This document shows, piece by piece, positions 22,441-34,296 of a DNA stretch of 64,000 bases. The DNA is from Anniella stebbinsi (taxonomy: Eukaryota > Chordata > Lepidosauria > Squamata > Anniellidae). The notes under the pieces are model-generated. The model worked only from the letters and a program-made list of their open reading frames with translations. It was not told where the DNA came from and did no database searches. The stretch is from positions 193,385,654 to 193,449,653 of the forward strand of contig JARDYH010000001.1 of the NCBI GenBank assembly GCA_029215795.1, written 5' to 3'. The translations under genes were made by a program, and so were the position numbers. Numbering within the stretch: the first letter of the stretch is position 1; the number at the start of each line of letters is the position of its first letter.

Positions 22441-23219
22441 TAGAGTTGATGCTGTAGCAGCGGCAGTACACGAAACAAAAACCTTGAGGGGAAAAAGAAG
22501 AAAGAAATTGTGCTACAGCCCCTGCCAATTTGTGAGAAGTAGTTGGGGAATTTTCCTCTCTCTGGAGGAAAAAAAAAAAAGTAAAATTGTTCCACCAATT
22601 TCTCTGCCCACAAATAAAGCGGAGAATTTGAAAGGTGATTTGTTCACAGATGTAATTGGAGGTTAGGAGAAGGAACTTACTCTGAAATGTACACACAAGA
22701 CATGCTTGTGTGCATTTCCCCCCCCCCAAATTACACCTTTTGCATATTTTTGAATGCTCCCCCCACCCCTGTGAATTGCGTCGCAGGCTCAGAAATGTAC
22801 AGACTTCAAGCGCAGATTACATTTGGGTCCAAGTTCAGTTCCAAAAGGCAGAGCTGGATAAATTCTGGTCAGAGAATAAACCGAAACAAATTTCTCATAC
22901 AGCATTTAATAATATATGAGCAGATCATAGTGGTTCATTACCTTCCCAGTTCCATACTTTCATACCTAACATTTCTGAGAGATCATAGTCCACATGTGCA
23001 CACTAACAGGATCAGCGGTGCCCCTTCAACAATCTCTAGGTCCCTGAGCCTTCTCAGTGCTAACATCGGCTAATGCCTGAGCCTTCTCAGTGCTGACACT
23101 GGCCGTGAATATATAAACTCTTCTAATGAAAATCAAATCCTGGCTGACATATAACACTGAGAGAACTTTCACTTGGCCAACATAAAACCTTTATAGAACT
23201 AAAGACCTTTCCCTACCCT

Positions 23220-23990
23220 GCTCGCTGGGGTGGGGAGAGGAGGTTGCGGGCGAGGATGGGGTGAGGTGACGTGGGGGGCCTGCTATTTGCTGGCCCTGGG
23301 TGGTGCCACTGGAGAGAGGAGGGGTTTATGTCTATTTAAGACCAGGGACCCCTCTATCTCCCCATTGTGGGCTGCGCAGCTCCCTCCCACCCTCCCCTGT
23401 TGTCAGCGTGGGCTCACTGGTCGTCTTTTCTGAGGCCAAGTAGGAATTTTTTGCTCACAATCTAATTTGGTTGTGAGTTTTTTCGCCTACTTCACACTGC
23501 AAAAGCAGGATGGGTGATAACTAGGTTAATCTGGCTATTGGTCACTTATCGGCAGTAGGAGCGGACATTTTTATGTTATGTAATGGTGAGCATTCACAGG
23601 CACTGTTCAAGTGATGGGTAACGCCTGAGGCCAACCACTGAGAGCCCTGCGGCATCAGTTGGGGGGATAAGGCTTACCTTTGGGGCCAACCCTTCTCGTC
23701 TACTCGGAGCCCTGCGGCACGAGGGGAGACAACACCGGAAGGCCTCCCACCTCAGAACGAGGAAGCTCGGGGGGCGGCGAAAGTGCAGGCGCCACTTCCC
23801 GGGCTGTGGATGCCTCGCCCGATCCCTATTATGGCCTGGCTGGCCATGGCAAAATGCCCGCTTAGGTTTACCTCCCCCTTTTTGCTATCAGTTGAATAAA
23901 GTGGCCCTTGTTTGAATCCCAACTCTTATGTCGCCTCTTCATTTCTCATCCTTCGCTCCGCAACTTGGGCCAACGTTTCCATAATGCATA
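23220..23990 (+). other. GC-rich unit with TATA-like box and AATAAA
   Basis: A GC-rich stretch carries TATTTAAG at 23333-23340 and AATAAA at 23895-23900, with a 61-codon frame (23680-23865) of Gly/Ser/Arg-rich character ending 30 bp before the signal. The duplicated phrase 'ggagccctgcggca' (around 23650 and 23708) is inside. It looks like the 3' portion or LTR of a retroelement, but no TG/CA ends, TSD or poly(A) tail can be fixed. Confidence 0.3.
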
Positions 23991-24549
23991 TTTGCCAATC
24001 ACATTCATTTTTTTTGCCACATTTGTATCCCACTCACCCTTTCCAAAGAGTTCAGGATACTGTACATAACGATTAACCTGCTTTGTCAGGTATAAGTTGT
24101 CAACAAGGCCAGAGGCCTTGTTGAATGTAAATAGATTTATTAGGAATAGTTTTGGAATGTCAATGCCTCTGCAAGCTTATTGCTGTCAGAGTTTCTCACG
24201 GGAGGAGCTCTCTCACTCCCTGTCATGGCCTTGCAGCTATAAAAGGTTTCTCTGGGAACCTGGGTATGTTGGAAAGGTGGTGGCCCACTTGTTCAGTCCC
24301 ACCATGTTGGCACATGAGCATGTTTTACAGGTCGTAGGACCTGTCTGTCAAGTGGCTTTGAATAGGCCAGGCTTCGTTTATTATAAGATGGATCCTGTTT
24401 GGATCCATCTCCTTTTGGGACTTTGATAGCACTCTGAATATGGACTCGCTCCTATTTGGACTGGATTTCTAAGAATTGTACCATGAAAAGTACTGTGAGG
24501 CTTTTCATAGACTGGAACTTGCATTTGCTGTGGATTGTATGTTTGTGGC

Positions 24550-24777
24550 CAGACTTAGGTGGCAGGGAGTTGCCAGTGCTAAGCAGAAGCACAGGACTCC
24601 TGTGCCTGAGATTTTACCTTCCCTGTGATCATTTTTTCCTGGTTAGCTCAGTGTTCAACAGGCTGGATTTGGCTGTATGAACTGTTCCCTGCCAGATTCA
24701 GGTGGCAGGGAGTTCCCAGTGCTAAGCAGGATCACGGCACTCCTGCGCCTGAGATTTTTACCCACCCCATGATCTTG
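24550..24777 (+). repeat. two-copy tandem duplication, period 143 bp
   Basis: 'aggtggcagggagtt(g/c) ccagtgctaagcag(a/g)a' followed by 'actcctg(t/c)gcctgagatt' occurs at about 24558 and 24701, with the intervening spacer present only once. The copies differ at several positions, so the duplication is not recent. Flanks (23991-24549, 24778-25009) show no other feature. Confidence 0.75.
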
Positions 24778-25009
24778 TTTAGGCTTTGGCCATGTCCCCT
24801 GAGTTACCAGTGTATACGTCATCTGGAGAAGCTCCCTTGGGATGGTTTGCTCAGCCTGTGATTGCCTGAAGGATCATATCAGGATTGGCGCCCAAAGCTT
24901 TCTGACCATCATTCAGCTTTAAGTGTTTTTTTACCGTGGGATTTCCTCATTTAAAAAGAAGTCTCATTGATGTGCCCCGTGTCAATTTGCCAGCATGTGT
25001 GAATGCCAG

Positions 25010-25185
25010 AGGGAACAGGCATGCACACGACACACTTTATGTCACAATAATCTTGTAAGATAGCTTGGGCTGAAAGAGAGGGAGAGGGAGCAAATGGCTC
25101 ACAATCACCCATTGAGCTTCCATGACTGAGCAGGGATTCGAACTCTGTCTGTCAGGTCAAGCCCAGCACACTATGTACTATGCAT
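25010..25185 (-). mobile_element. old MIR-like SINE
   Basis: On the minus strand it has the order of MIR/CORE-SINEs: a degenerate tRNA-like head, a B-box-like GTTCGAATCC (around 25135-25144), then 'ctcagtcatggaagctcaat gggtga' and 'caagattattgtgac'. Divergence is high and both ends are indistinct. Confidence 0.5.
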
Positions 25186-25658
25186 GACAATCATGTGATA
25201 AGACAGGCGGGAGCATTTGCGGCCCTCCAGATGAGTTTGCCTACATCTCCCACCATCCCTCACCGTTGGCCATGCTAGCTAGGACTGGTTGGAGCTGTAG
25301 GCCAAAACATCAGGAGAGCCACAATTTGCCCCCCACCCCGGTGATAATAGCTACCTTGACATACACTCCTGTTATAAAACCTGGAAGTGTCTTTATGTCA
25401 GCTGGGAAGTGCCCTCTGTACACCAGTGCATAAAGGAAGAGTACTTATAAGGTTAATAGGAAAGGAGCAACTAATGGCATCATCGTCATCATCATCTGGA
25501 AGACCTGTGTAAAATATTTTAGGGTTTTGTTGTTGTTTTCTCTACTGCAAAGCACAGATAAATGTTTTTAGCCTCCAGGAACCTTCGAAGGCAACCGTTT
25601 GTGCCACAGGGAAGGTGGTCAAGAACTATTTTCCATTGCCACAATAATGAGGACCCTG

Positions 25659-25659
25659 A

Positions 25660-25702
<43 letters not shown>

Positions 25703-25800
25703 TATTATTTATTGCATTTATATACCGCCCCATAGCCGAAGCTCTCTCTGGGCGGTTTACAAAAATTAAAAACGTTGAACATTTTAAAAAACTAATATAC
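25659..25800 (-). mobile_element. (AAT)n plus reverse LINE-type tail
   Basis: (AAT)n at 25659-25702 is followed by 'tattgcatttatataccgcc ccatagccgaagctctct' and 'gggcggtttacaaaaatt', the inverse of the standard tail; the microsatellite presumably grew from its A/T-rich end. 25186-25658 includes 'ccagatgagtttgcctacat ctcccaccatccctc', probably another old repeat. 25801-27200 is mostly unique with no supported gene. Confidence 0.65.
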
Positions 25801-27199
25801 AAAATAATGGGTATAAGTTACAGCTACCTGGATTTTGATTAAGTATCAAGGAAAACTTCCTGACTGTAAGATCTGTACAACAGTGGGACAGTCTACCTGC
25901 CTCCTTCCATGAACCTAACGTGCCACCATGGTGGAGCAGCACCAACTCGGCCCTGTGAAGACAGCCCCAGGGATAGCATGCATGCCTGGCTAATACAAAC
26001 GACAGGCAGCTGTCTCTAGTTAAAGCTTCTTTGAGAGAGTCATATGTCCGCCTGTGTGTCTGAAGGAAGAGAAGGAAGAGGAAGATAAATCAATGAAGGA
26101 ATCTGACTTCTCTCTGAATGATTGGCAGCTAAATAAATATGTGCCCTGTTGTCCATGCTAAAACGGCTAGAGGCAATGTATGAAAACAATATATTTTTAA
26201 TCCCAACTGAAATGTTGCATGATCAGCAACACAAAAAGTACTGCCCTTTTGTGGCATTAACTATATGAAAGCAATCTCAGGTATAAGCAATATTCCATTG
26301 GTATATCCACCAAAAATACTTATTGATTCTTGTGAATGTTATTGCTAATATCCAATTACTATCAAGCAACTCTGTCAAGAACTTCAGTGTAACTATTGGT
26401 TCTAACGACCTGTAAGGGATTCATTAACAGACTAATTCTAAAGCTGTTTTCCTCCATCTTGGGAGTATTACCAGGCTGAGATCTCATGCTTTTGTTATGG
26501 CTGAAATTTATTACTGTAATTCTCTACTGGCTGAACTCCCAGATCATGTTCCACATCATTTTTGGCTCATACATAGCACTGTGCTAGGATATATATAATA
26601 GGTACTAAGATTTGGCTTGGTCTTATTCATCTTAAGCATCTTTAGCAATTTAATTTTTAAGGTACTTCTCTATTGGATTGGTCACAGTCCTTTCTTGATA
26701 AGGAATTTTGACCTGGGCATTGATACAAAATAAAAAAATCTGAACTCTGGTTTCCCTCAAGCCTCAAAGAAACATTTTAAGAGGAAGCAGAGGCACTTAA
26801 CAATATACCGGGCTAAAGTTCACACCTCACATTTTAGCATTTCAATGGAAGAACACAGAACATCATAACCTAAAACATGCTTTCCTGCTAACAATTCTCA
26901 CAAGCTCATCCCCCAAATGGTGTTGAAAATTAAACATGACTCCACGGCCCTCAAACACAATCTTACAGACAAGATGGCACCTATAATGTAAACATTTTCA
27001 GATTCTTCCCAAGAAAAAACTGTCCATTAGATGAAACCAAACACCACCAAGTATCAGTAATCGAAGGTTATCAGGATGCAACAAATTACATTGATGCATC
27101 AAATGCCCGGGATATTGTTTTATTATGGTTTAAGAACTAGTTTAGTTGAATCATTATTGACATGTAGTCCATCACAGGAGGGAGGGGGTGAGTGGTATG

Positions 27200-27372
27200 T
27201 GACATCAGAGACTGAAACAGAGATAAAATGAAACAGTTTTGCCTTTGTGATTCAGAGTGCTTTGTGCCACATCTCTCTCCTGCATACGTTGTATTGAATA
27301 AACCTGTTGGATCGGACTTTGCCTGTTCCTGGTGATTCTTTAATTCAAGGATTAGGGAAATTTCCTTAACAT
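27200..27372 (+). mobile_element. possible LTR 3' portion
   Basis: GAATAAACC near 27295 followed by 'tgttggatcggactttgcct' and 'ggtgattctttaattcaagg' resembles a poly(A) signal plus U5. A closing CA occurs near 27371. No 5' end, TSD or primer-binding site could be defined. Confidence 0.2.
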
Positions 27373-27935
27373 TCTCTGATAGCTAGACTGATTTGATATA
27401 GGACGGCACTTTCTTCTGAAGTGATGAATCATGCAGAGATGTGCTAAAGTCCACTGTGAAAAGTTGCTGTTCTTTTTGAAATGATGTTGCCTTTAAACAA
27501 AACTCTTCAGATGTTTTGCCTGAGGAGGAATGCCCTAATTTCCTCAAATTTAATTTCAGGTGAAATCTGAGGGCAATCTAAATTATTCCCCTAAGAATCA
27601 TCAGGTGTTATGCTTGCGGAAGAACCCTCAAATCCACCTCCTCTTATCTGAGGTAAAAGTTTGATTGCAACTAGAGTCAGCATAGAGTTGGGTTGGCACA
27701 ACTGCTGGCTTCTATCCTCTCCTATTCATCACATGGTAGATTCCAACTAATCTTGTCCTGAAGTTTCCAAATGTTTTGATTAATCTTTTCTTTTCTTTTT
27801 AATGTGGATTTAACAAAATAAAACAGAAAAGGAATCTTGAAAAGAAAAACGAAAAAAGAACAAGACATTACATGCGTAAAAATATCAATATTCCATCAAG
27901 TACAACATTCTTTCAAATGCGGGGGTGGGATTATG

Positions 27936-28255
27936 TAGGGTGACCAGATAAAATCCAGGTCAGGGCTCATGTAACTTTAACAGTTGTAGAGAAAAGGGAA
28001 TTTCAGCCAGTGTCATTTGTATGCAATTAGTTCCTGGTGAAATTCCCTCTTCATCACAACTGTTAAAGTTGCAGGGGCCCTGCCTTCTTTTGTATATGGT
28101 CACTCTAGTATAGTGCCTGCAACTTTAACTATTGTGATGAAGAGGGAATTTCACCAGGAACTAATTGCATACAAATGACACTGGCTGAAATTCCCTTTTC
28201 ACTATAACTGTTTAAGTTACATGAGCCCTGACCTGGAATTTATCTGGTCACCCTA
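27936..28255 (+). mobile_element. 320-bp palindromic hAT-type MITE, copy 2
   Basis: Same ends as copy 1 (TAGGGTGACCAGAT and inverse) with a perfect 8-bp TSD GGATTATG at 27928-27935 and 28256-28263. The arm and centre order match copy 1, so it lies in the same orientation. First of three copies within 2.6 kb. Confidence 0.9.
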
Positions 28256-28402
28256 GGATTATGCATGAGTTTTAAGAAAAGCAGACCAAATATCCATATA
28301 TTTATCCAGTCGTGAGTGGTGCCTATATACCACCTGTTCAAATGTTGATAGCGGTGTTAGTTCCTCCAAATGGAGTGTGTGTGTATGTGTGCGTGTGTTA
28401 AA

Positions 28403-28535
28403 TGTGTGAGCCTCCCTGGCCAATAATATTTAGATGGGAGATCACCTGGGAAAACACAGGAATGCTGTTCTGAGCTACTTCGAAGCGGATCAGGACAGTA
28501 AGAAATGAAATATAGATACAAATAAATGAAGTTGC
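28403..28535 (+). mobile_element. 5S-rRNA-derived SINE fragment
   Basis: 'gagcctccctggccaataat atttagatgggagatcacct gggaaaacacaggaatgctg' matches the 3' half of 5S rRNA (TACTTGGATGGGAGACCGCC type), including the region of the internal promoter. It then runs through 'gatcaggacagtaagaaatg' to an A-rich tail 'ataaatgaag'. 5S-derived SINEs are known in squamates. The 5' half of the 5S unit is missing. Confidence 0.6.
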
Positions 28536-28768
28536 GCCTGGACAAGGCTGAGGCATCTCAGAGTTCCAATACCAAGACAACTATAACAGTAGCCTCTGAT
28601 ATGGATCCCACTGCAATGGCAAAATGAAGGATAGACATCAGTTCATATGGCACCAGTAGAAAAAGCTTGTGCCGGATCAGGGAGCCAATGATTCCTTCTC
28701 TTCTCTTTGAAGCCAATGATGCACCAGAAGAGCCTCTGCTGCTGTTGCACAAGAAGTTTCCATTTACC

Positions 28769-29088
28769 TAGGCTGACCATATGAAAAGGAGGACAGGGCT
28801 CAAGTAACTTTAACAGTTGTAGAGAAAAGGGAATTTCAGCCGGTGTCATTTGTATGCAGTTAGTTCCTGGTGAAATTTCCTCTTCATCACAACAGTTAAA
28901 GTCGCAGGGGCCCTGCCTTCTTTTGCATATGGTCACTCTAGTATAGTGCCTGCACCTTTAACTGTTGTGATGAAGAGGGGATTTCACCAGGAACTAATTA
29001 CATACAAATGACATTGGCTGAAATTCCCTTTTCTCTACAACTGTTAAAGTTACATGAGCCCTGTCCTCCTTTTCATATGGTCAGCCTA
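28769..29088 (+). mobile_element. 320-bp palindromic hAT-type MITE, copy 3 (variant ends)
   Basis: Again exactly 320 bp with a perfect TSD CATTTACC (28761-28768, 29089-29096). Both ends carry the variant TAGGCTGACCATATGAAAAG instead of TAGGGTGACCAGATAAAATC, shared with copy 5. The centre is in the same orientation as in copies 1 and 2. Confidence 0.9.
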
Positions 29089-29214
29089 CATTTACCTCAA
29101 GTAGAGGGACCTCCTTCCCCTCACAAGGGACAATCCATTGCCCACTCCTTCCCAGGCCCTCAGCATGCTGGCTGCTTGCAGTGGAAGTCGGAGGTAATCC
29201 GCCCAGCTGTCTTG

Positions 29215-29450
29215 AACACGTCTGTTATTGAAATTGTTTACTGGAATTGTTTTTTTTTAGCAATTTTAATTGTTTTAAAAGTTTGTACGTTCAACCATTT
29301 CTTGACCCTATTTTATTATAATGGTGTAATGCTGCATAACGTTTTAATGTTACCGTTTGTGTTTTGTTTTTCTGTGTGTGATTTGTTGTGAACTGCCCAG
29401 AGAGCCTCAGCGATTGGGCAGTATAGAAATGAAATAGATGATTGATGATG
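29215..29450 (+). mobile_element. LINE-type 3' tail
   Basis: T-rich 'attgtttactggaattgttt' words lead to 'gttgtgaactgcccagagag cctcagcgattgggcagtat agaaatgaaat' and a short (gat)n end. This is one of the better preserved tails. The next region (29451-30160) is A/T-rich with a short (GT)n at 29678. Confidence 0.65.
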
Positions 29451-30160
29451 ATGACCATGACGACATCCCAGAATGCCAATAGTTCATGTAACAGAGGCTC
29501 CAGAGAAGATTCTGCTTGGTTCTTGTGAAGAGACACTCAGCAACAACCTGTTCTATGCACATCCAGCAAAGAGCATGATAGGGTCCTTTGGTATTTCATA
29601 TTTGGACAAGGCTCTACAGTTTTATCAATTTTTTTGTTTAGCTTTTATGTACAATATCATATATAGCAGAGGCACAGTGTGTGTGTGTGTGTTTGTCATC
29701 ATTACTTTGCTCCTATATATATGAAATCTGTTTCTTTGTTTGTTTAAAAAAATACCCAATGTTTTCCCAATCATTTTCTTAAATGGAAGCAAAATGTTAG
29801 AAGCAGTAACCCCTCACATTCAGAAAATGATTATTATGTCCATACATCTACAGTAAAGATATGAGAAAATGCAATACACCCATAAATTCCCCAACATAAC
29901 ATTAGGTGCATTGAGGGATTCTGGTTACTTTTTATTGTATGTCTTCAGGCTACTGTGAATGTAATGCATTGTTACTTTTAAAAGACAACATCATTTCTCA
30001 TTTACCTGACAGTGTTTGCTCTATCAGTGTAGGCCTTTATCTCTCTTTTTTCTTATTTTTATTTGGGTAGATGCTTGTGTTTTGCACTTAAATATAGTTT
30101 ATAGATAGTGAGTTCTGTGGAATTTGAGAGTGTGCATTGCATGCAGGCTTTGGTGTTTGG

Positions 30161-30480
30161 TAGGGTGACCAGATAAAATCCAGGTCAGGGCTCATGTAAC
30201 TTTAACAGTTGTAGAGAAAAGGGAATTTCAGCCAGTGTCATTTGTATGCAATTAGTTCCTGGTGAAATTCCCTCTTCATCACAACAGTTAAAGTTGCAGG
30301 CACTATACTAGAGTGACCAGATACAAAAGAAGGCAGGGCCCCTGCAACTTTAACTGTTGTGATGAAGAGGGAATTTCACCAGGAACTAATTGCATACAAA
30401 TGACATTGGCTGAAATTCCCTTTTCTCTACAACTGTTAAAGTTACATGAGCCCTGACCTGGATTTTATCTGGTCACCCTA
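30161..30480 (-). mobile_element. 320-bp palindromic hAT-type MITE, copy 4 (reverse)
   Basis: Same length and TAGGGTGACCAGAT ends, but the unmirrored centre is inverted relative to copies 1-3, so it was inserted in the other orientation. The flanking octamers (GTGTTTGG, AGTATGTC) do not match, so no TSD is left. Confidence 0.88.
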
Positions 30481-31139
30481 AGTATGTCATGTGAGTGTGC
30501 CAGGTCTTTACCAAAAAGGGGGGGAAAGACCATATTCAGTGCTATCCCTAAGAACTGGTTTTAAAAATAACAAGAGGAGTTGGTATTTGCCTAAGGTTTC
30601 TCCACAAGGGCAATTGCCTCTGCACAATCTAAAAGATGGCAGCTGAAAAATCCCTACTTCTATAGTGCTTCGTTTAAAGTTCTAGGCTGGGATCCAAACA
30701 ACCACATAAGTCGTTCTGTATGCCCAAGGCAGCTCTGCATCTGGGTTTCACAAACTGCAGCTCACCATGCCATATGGTAAATGTCTTTTGAAATTGAGAA
30801 CCTGTCATTCAAAAAAAAAAAAGAAAAGAAAAGAAATCCAACTGAGCAGTTCTTTAGATCCCAGACTTGATAAAAAGATGTTTCTAGTCTCACTACCACA
30901 ACCCTGGCAGGTTTCCTTTTGCACATATAGCAGTGACTGAAACCTTCCGTTTGCCTGCCCCTGTTTCAGTTTATCAAACCCTCTAGTCCGTGGGGTAGTG
31001 AGCAGGTTCGGGGGCGAGGAAAGAGAGCTGCTCCAGTAGAGCTTTCACGGCAGCAGTGATGACATCATCTGCCGGAGCAGTATGTGGGCAACAGTACAAG
31101 CTTGAGGTGTTGAAAGGCAGGTCTGGCCTGGGCCATGAT

Positions 31140-31262
31140 CCCTTTGTTAGGAAAGCTAAGGCTCAGACAACAGCTGGCCCAGAGTCACCCTGTGAACTTC
31201 ATGATTGATCCAGGATGTGAAACCAGGCCTACCCAGCCAGAATTCAACCTGCTCACTATTCT
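31140..31262 (-). mobile_element. degenerate MIR/CORE-SINE
   Basis: 'cagctggcccagagtcaccc tgtgaacttcatg ... ggatgtgaaaccaggcctac' reads, inverted, like the CORE region of the SINE at 31504 but far more diverged. 30481-31139 has an A run near 30807 and is otherwise unremarkable. Confidence 0.4.
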
Positions 31263-31475
31263 ATACCTGTCTGCTGATCCCAGTAATGTGGGCCATGTGC
31301 TATGTAGTGCTGCTTTGGGGATATATAAAATGGATCAATGCGCTTGCATTCTGGGATCCTCCTTGGAATGCGGCGATGACAGCTGTCAAGATGCCGCTCG
31401 AAATTACACAACTGGCCATACATAAAGTTGTGCTGAGCACAATATTGACTGATCTATGAAGCAACAAAGCAATAA

Positions 31476-31745
31476 GAGTCTGTGACTGGCCCAAAGTCAC
31501 CCAGTGTGCTGTAGTGGCTAAAGTGTTGGGCTGGGAGTCAAGAGATCTGGGTTCTAGTCCCCACTCGGCCATGGAAACCCACTGGGTGACTTTGGGCAAG
31601 TCACAGACTCTCAGCCCAACCTACCTCACAGGGTTGTTGTTGTGAGGACAAAATGGAAAGGAGGAGGAGGATTGTGTACGCCGCCTTGAGTTCCTTGGAG
31701 GAAAAAAGGCGGGATATAAATGCAATAATAAATAAATAAAATAAA
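31476..31745 (+). mobile_element. tRNA-derived CORE-SINE, full copy, with inverted stub
   Basis: From about 31504: tRNA-like head (gtagtggctaaagtgttggg, then B-box-like GGTTCTAGTCC), CORE with 'tgggtgactttgggcaagtc', the stretch 'cctcacagggttgttgttgt gagg', then 'ccgccttgagttccttggag gaaaaaaggcgggatataaa' and an (aataaata)n tail. Just before it, 31476-31503 is an inverted fragment of the same CORE (gactggcccaaagtcacc), so two insertions or a 5' inversion met here. This is the best-preserved SINE in the window; a reverse copy is at 47707-47935. Confidence 0.8.
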
Positions 31746-33565
31746 ATAAAAATAATACTCTTATTTTTTATCGGTTATTTAGAAAGCAATCTTCTACCCC
31801 CTACACAGTGACTGGGGGTCATAGGATTGTTTGGTTTCCTGGCTCCACGGTCAGAAATGGGGTTCCGACCTCAAAGACTGGAAACCACACACCCTTCCCA
31901 TCCCACTCATAGCGGCATGGAGAAAACTGTGTGGGCTACTTCTCCACGCTCAGAAAACAGAGTATTCCCCGGGGCAGGGAGGGAAGGAGATCATGGCAGC
32001 AGCCATGTGACAAATCCTAGCCATGGGCACCCTAGCCTCCTCCCCTCCCCCTCCATAAAGTCCCTGCTAGTCAGGCAAAAACACCCATCTATTTGAAGCG
32101 CAGAGTGGGAGGCAAGTGGTGGATCATGTAGGATTACACCCTTATTTGCTCTGTACTCTGCCTTTCTATCAAAACAATGCAACTCAAGAAGGCTTCATTG
32201 TATTTTCCGCCCGGTCTTCATCCTTTATAGTGAGACTCACTGGTCACCTCCTTTGTTGTCATTCCAGGCCATGGTTTTAAACTTTAAACAGTGTTATTAT
32301 CTCTGTGATTTTCTGCTGCTGTTTAGATTTTACTGCTTCTTTTGTGTTGTATGTTTCTTTTCATTCTTTTTATTGTATTCACATTGTATTGTTATGATTT
32401 TTGTAAGCTGCTCTGGGAAAAAAAATTTCGACAAAAAAACAAAAGGTTGCACCAAAGATAGGAGTTCGTGATCTTTCTAATGCAGGTCTTGTTTCTTTCT
32501 TAAAAAAGTGATTTCCCCAGAGTTTATGGACATTATAAAAATTGCCCTGCCAAGGTCAGTGCAGTTAAAATCTATCACTGTTTTACCCATATTGTAGGAG
32601 GTGTGGCTGAGAGAGTGTGGGATTCACTAGCTGAGCAAAGCAGCCCAGTTCTGTTATACTCATTCCGGCAGGAGAGGGCCAGGAAAAGTATCGAGGGTTT
32701 CAGCTGCTGGGGAAGACATTATCAGGACACCAGGTCTACCCAGTGAGAAACAACACAAGGTAGACCTAGTATATAAGCTTTTCTGATGCCACATCTACCC
32801 AGCCCAGAAGATCTGGTGCACAGGTCTTACCACAAGTCAGATACCAGAACTCCCAGAAATAGTAGACCTATTCTCTGATGCAGAGGGTGCTTTAAAAAAA
32901 TGTGCACTCAGATACAAAATGTGTACAATGTAAAAAGCGAGCTCCATCACACCATCACACCAATGTTTTATCACACGCTCACCATGCCTGGTATGTGTTT
33001 TTGCAATGCAGTAGTCACATGACATCGTTCCTGTCCTGCGCTTATCTCGCCTCTTCCCATCCATTTTCCTTCTTATTTTGGAGCAGGCAAAGTCCTTTTT
33101 CCCCCTTCCTTGTGCAATTAAGCTGCTCCTCCCTCCCGTGTATTGCTGTCCTTGCGCTACATCGGACCATCCCATTTTTTGTTGGGTGTGTGTGTCTTGC
33201 TGACAAAAGAGGAGGGCCGGGCGGTTCTCTGCTCAACTTCACAACAGTGAAGGGGGAGGGAGAGAGGGCACCCAAACACCTGGCAGAGAACGCGAGCATG
33301 GCCACGGCCACCCATGTCCGGGACTCGGTCCCATTCAATTCTATGGTTCTTACTCCCGAGTAGGCATGTCTAGGTTTACTGACCAGAACAATGTCGGCTT
33401 CCCCTTGCCATACCAACAGTAACCACAAACTTCTCCAAAAACTAATTGTAATACTTTCTCTTCACTTACATTGTTTAATATGAACTTAGGGGAAAGCATA
33501 GTGTGCTGTCTTACTATACTTGCGTAGTTACAGGCTGCCGTACTATTGTATTTGCGCAGAAAAAC

Positions 33566-33572
<7 letters not shown>

Positions 33573-33598
<26 letters not shown>
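33573..33598. repeat. (TA)n microsatellite
   Basis: Thirteen TA units after TGTG. The region 31746-33572 has no recognised element; its open frames up to 153 codons lack splice support. Confidence 0.9.
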
Positions 33599-33960
33599 CT
33601 TAACTGCATGGGAAAGGAGACCGTAGGGGGTGGGGCGGGTCATTTCACTGGCATAATAGCGATTCAGGTGAAAAGATACATGAGCACAACAATGCACAGA
33701 TGTGAAAGTGCCCAGCGCTCGACTCAATAAGGAAACAGAGGGGGAAACTGCAGATGCAAACCGGGGGGAAAAGTAGGTGTGGTGGAGCCCAGTGACTTGT
33801 AAGTAATGATATGAAAATAAAGTGAGTACTAATACAGACTCTTCAAAAACACCAACCCTGATCAAGCATACCTATTTATCCTGCCACTGTAGATTCCACT
33901 GCTAGTCTCCACAGAGTGTTCACCAATATTTCAAAGATGAAAGAAATCACTCTAGACCAT

Positions 33961-33978
33961 GGGGGGGGGGGGGGGGGG
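33961..33978. repeat. homopolymeric G run
   Basis: Eighteen consecutive G residues. Similar but shorter G runs occur near 21321 and 61552; such runs are prone to length error in sequencing. Confidence 0.95.
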
Positions 33979-34296
33979 ACATTCCTCGGGCAAGTCATGT
34001 AAAGTTGCCATTGTTATGTGATAAGGGTGGCAATGCCAGCAAAGATCCAATTTAGCATTCTTAAGAGAGGCCTTATTGGGGCCAAGCCACATGAAACATT
34101 TCTGTCTGAACCAGACCGATTGCTGCGTTGCATGAACATGACAGAGCAGTCAGTTTGGTCCCCAAAGAATAAAAATATCCTCAAAGTTACTTAAATATTC
34201 CACCACATACAACAAAACAATACTCAGGGACAAGTTAAGCCTGAAGTTGAGAAATCTTCTCTCTAGATTTATCATTCCAATGAGAAGTCAGCTACA

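Noticed and set aside
28403..28460. 5S rRNA gene
   Set aside because: Only the 3' half is present, diverged, and followed by a SINE-like A-rich tail.
31991..33865. Cluster of frames up to 171 codons
   Set aside because: They overlap each other on both strands, have no recognisable domain, and no splice sites bound them.
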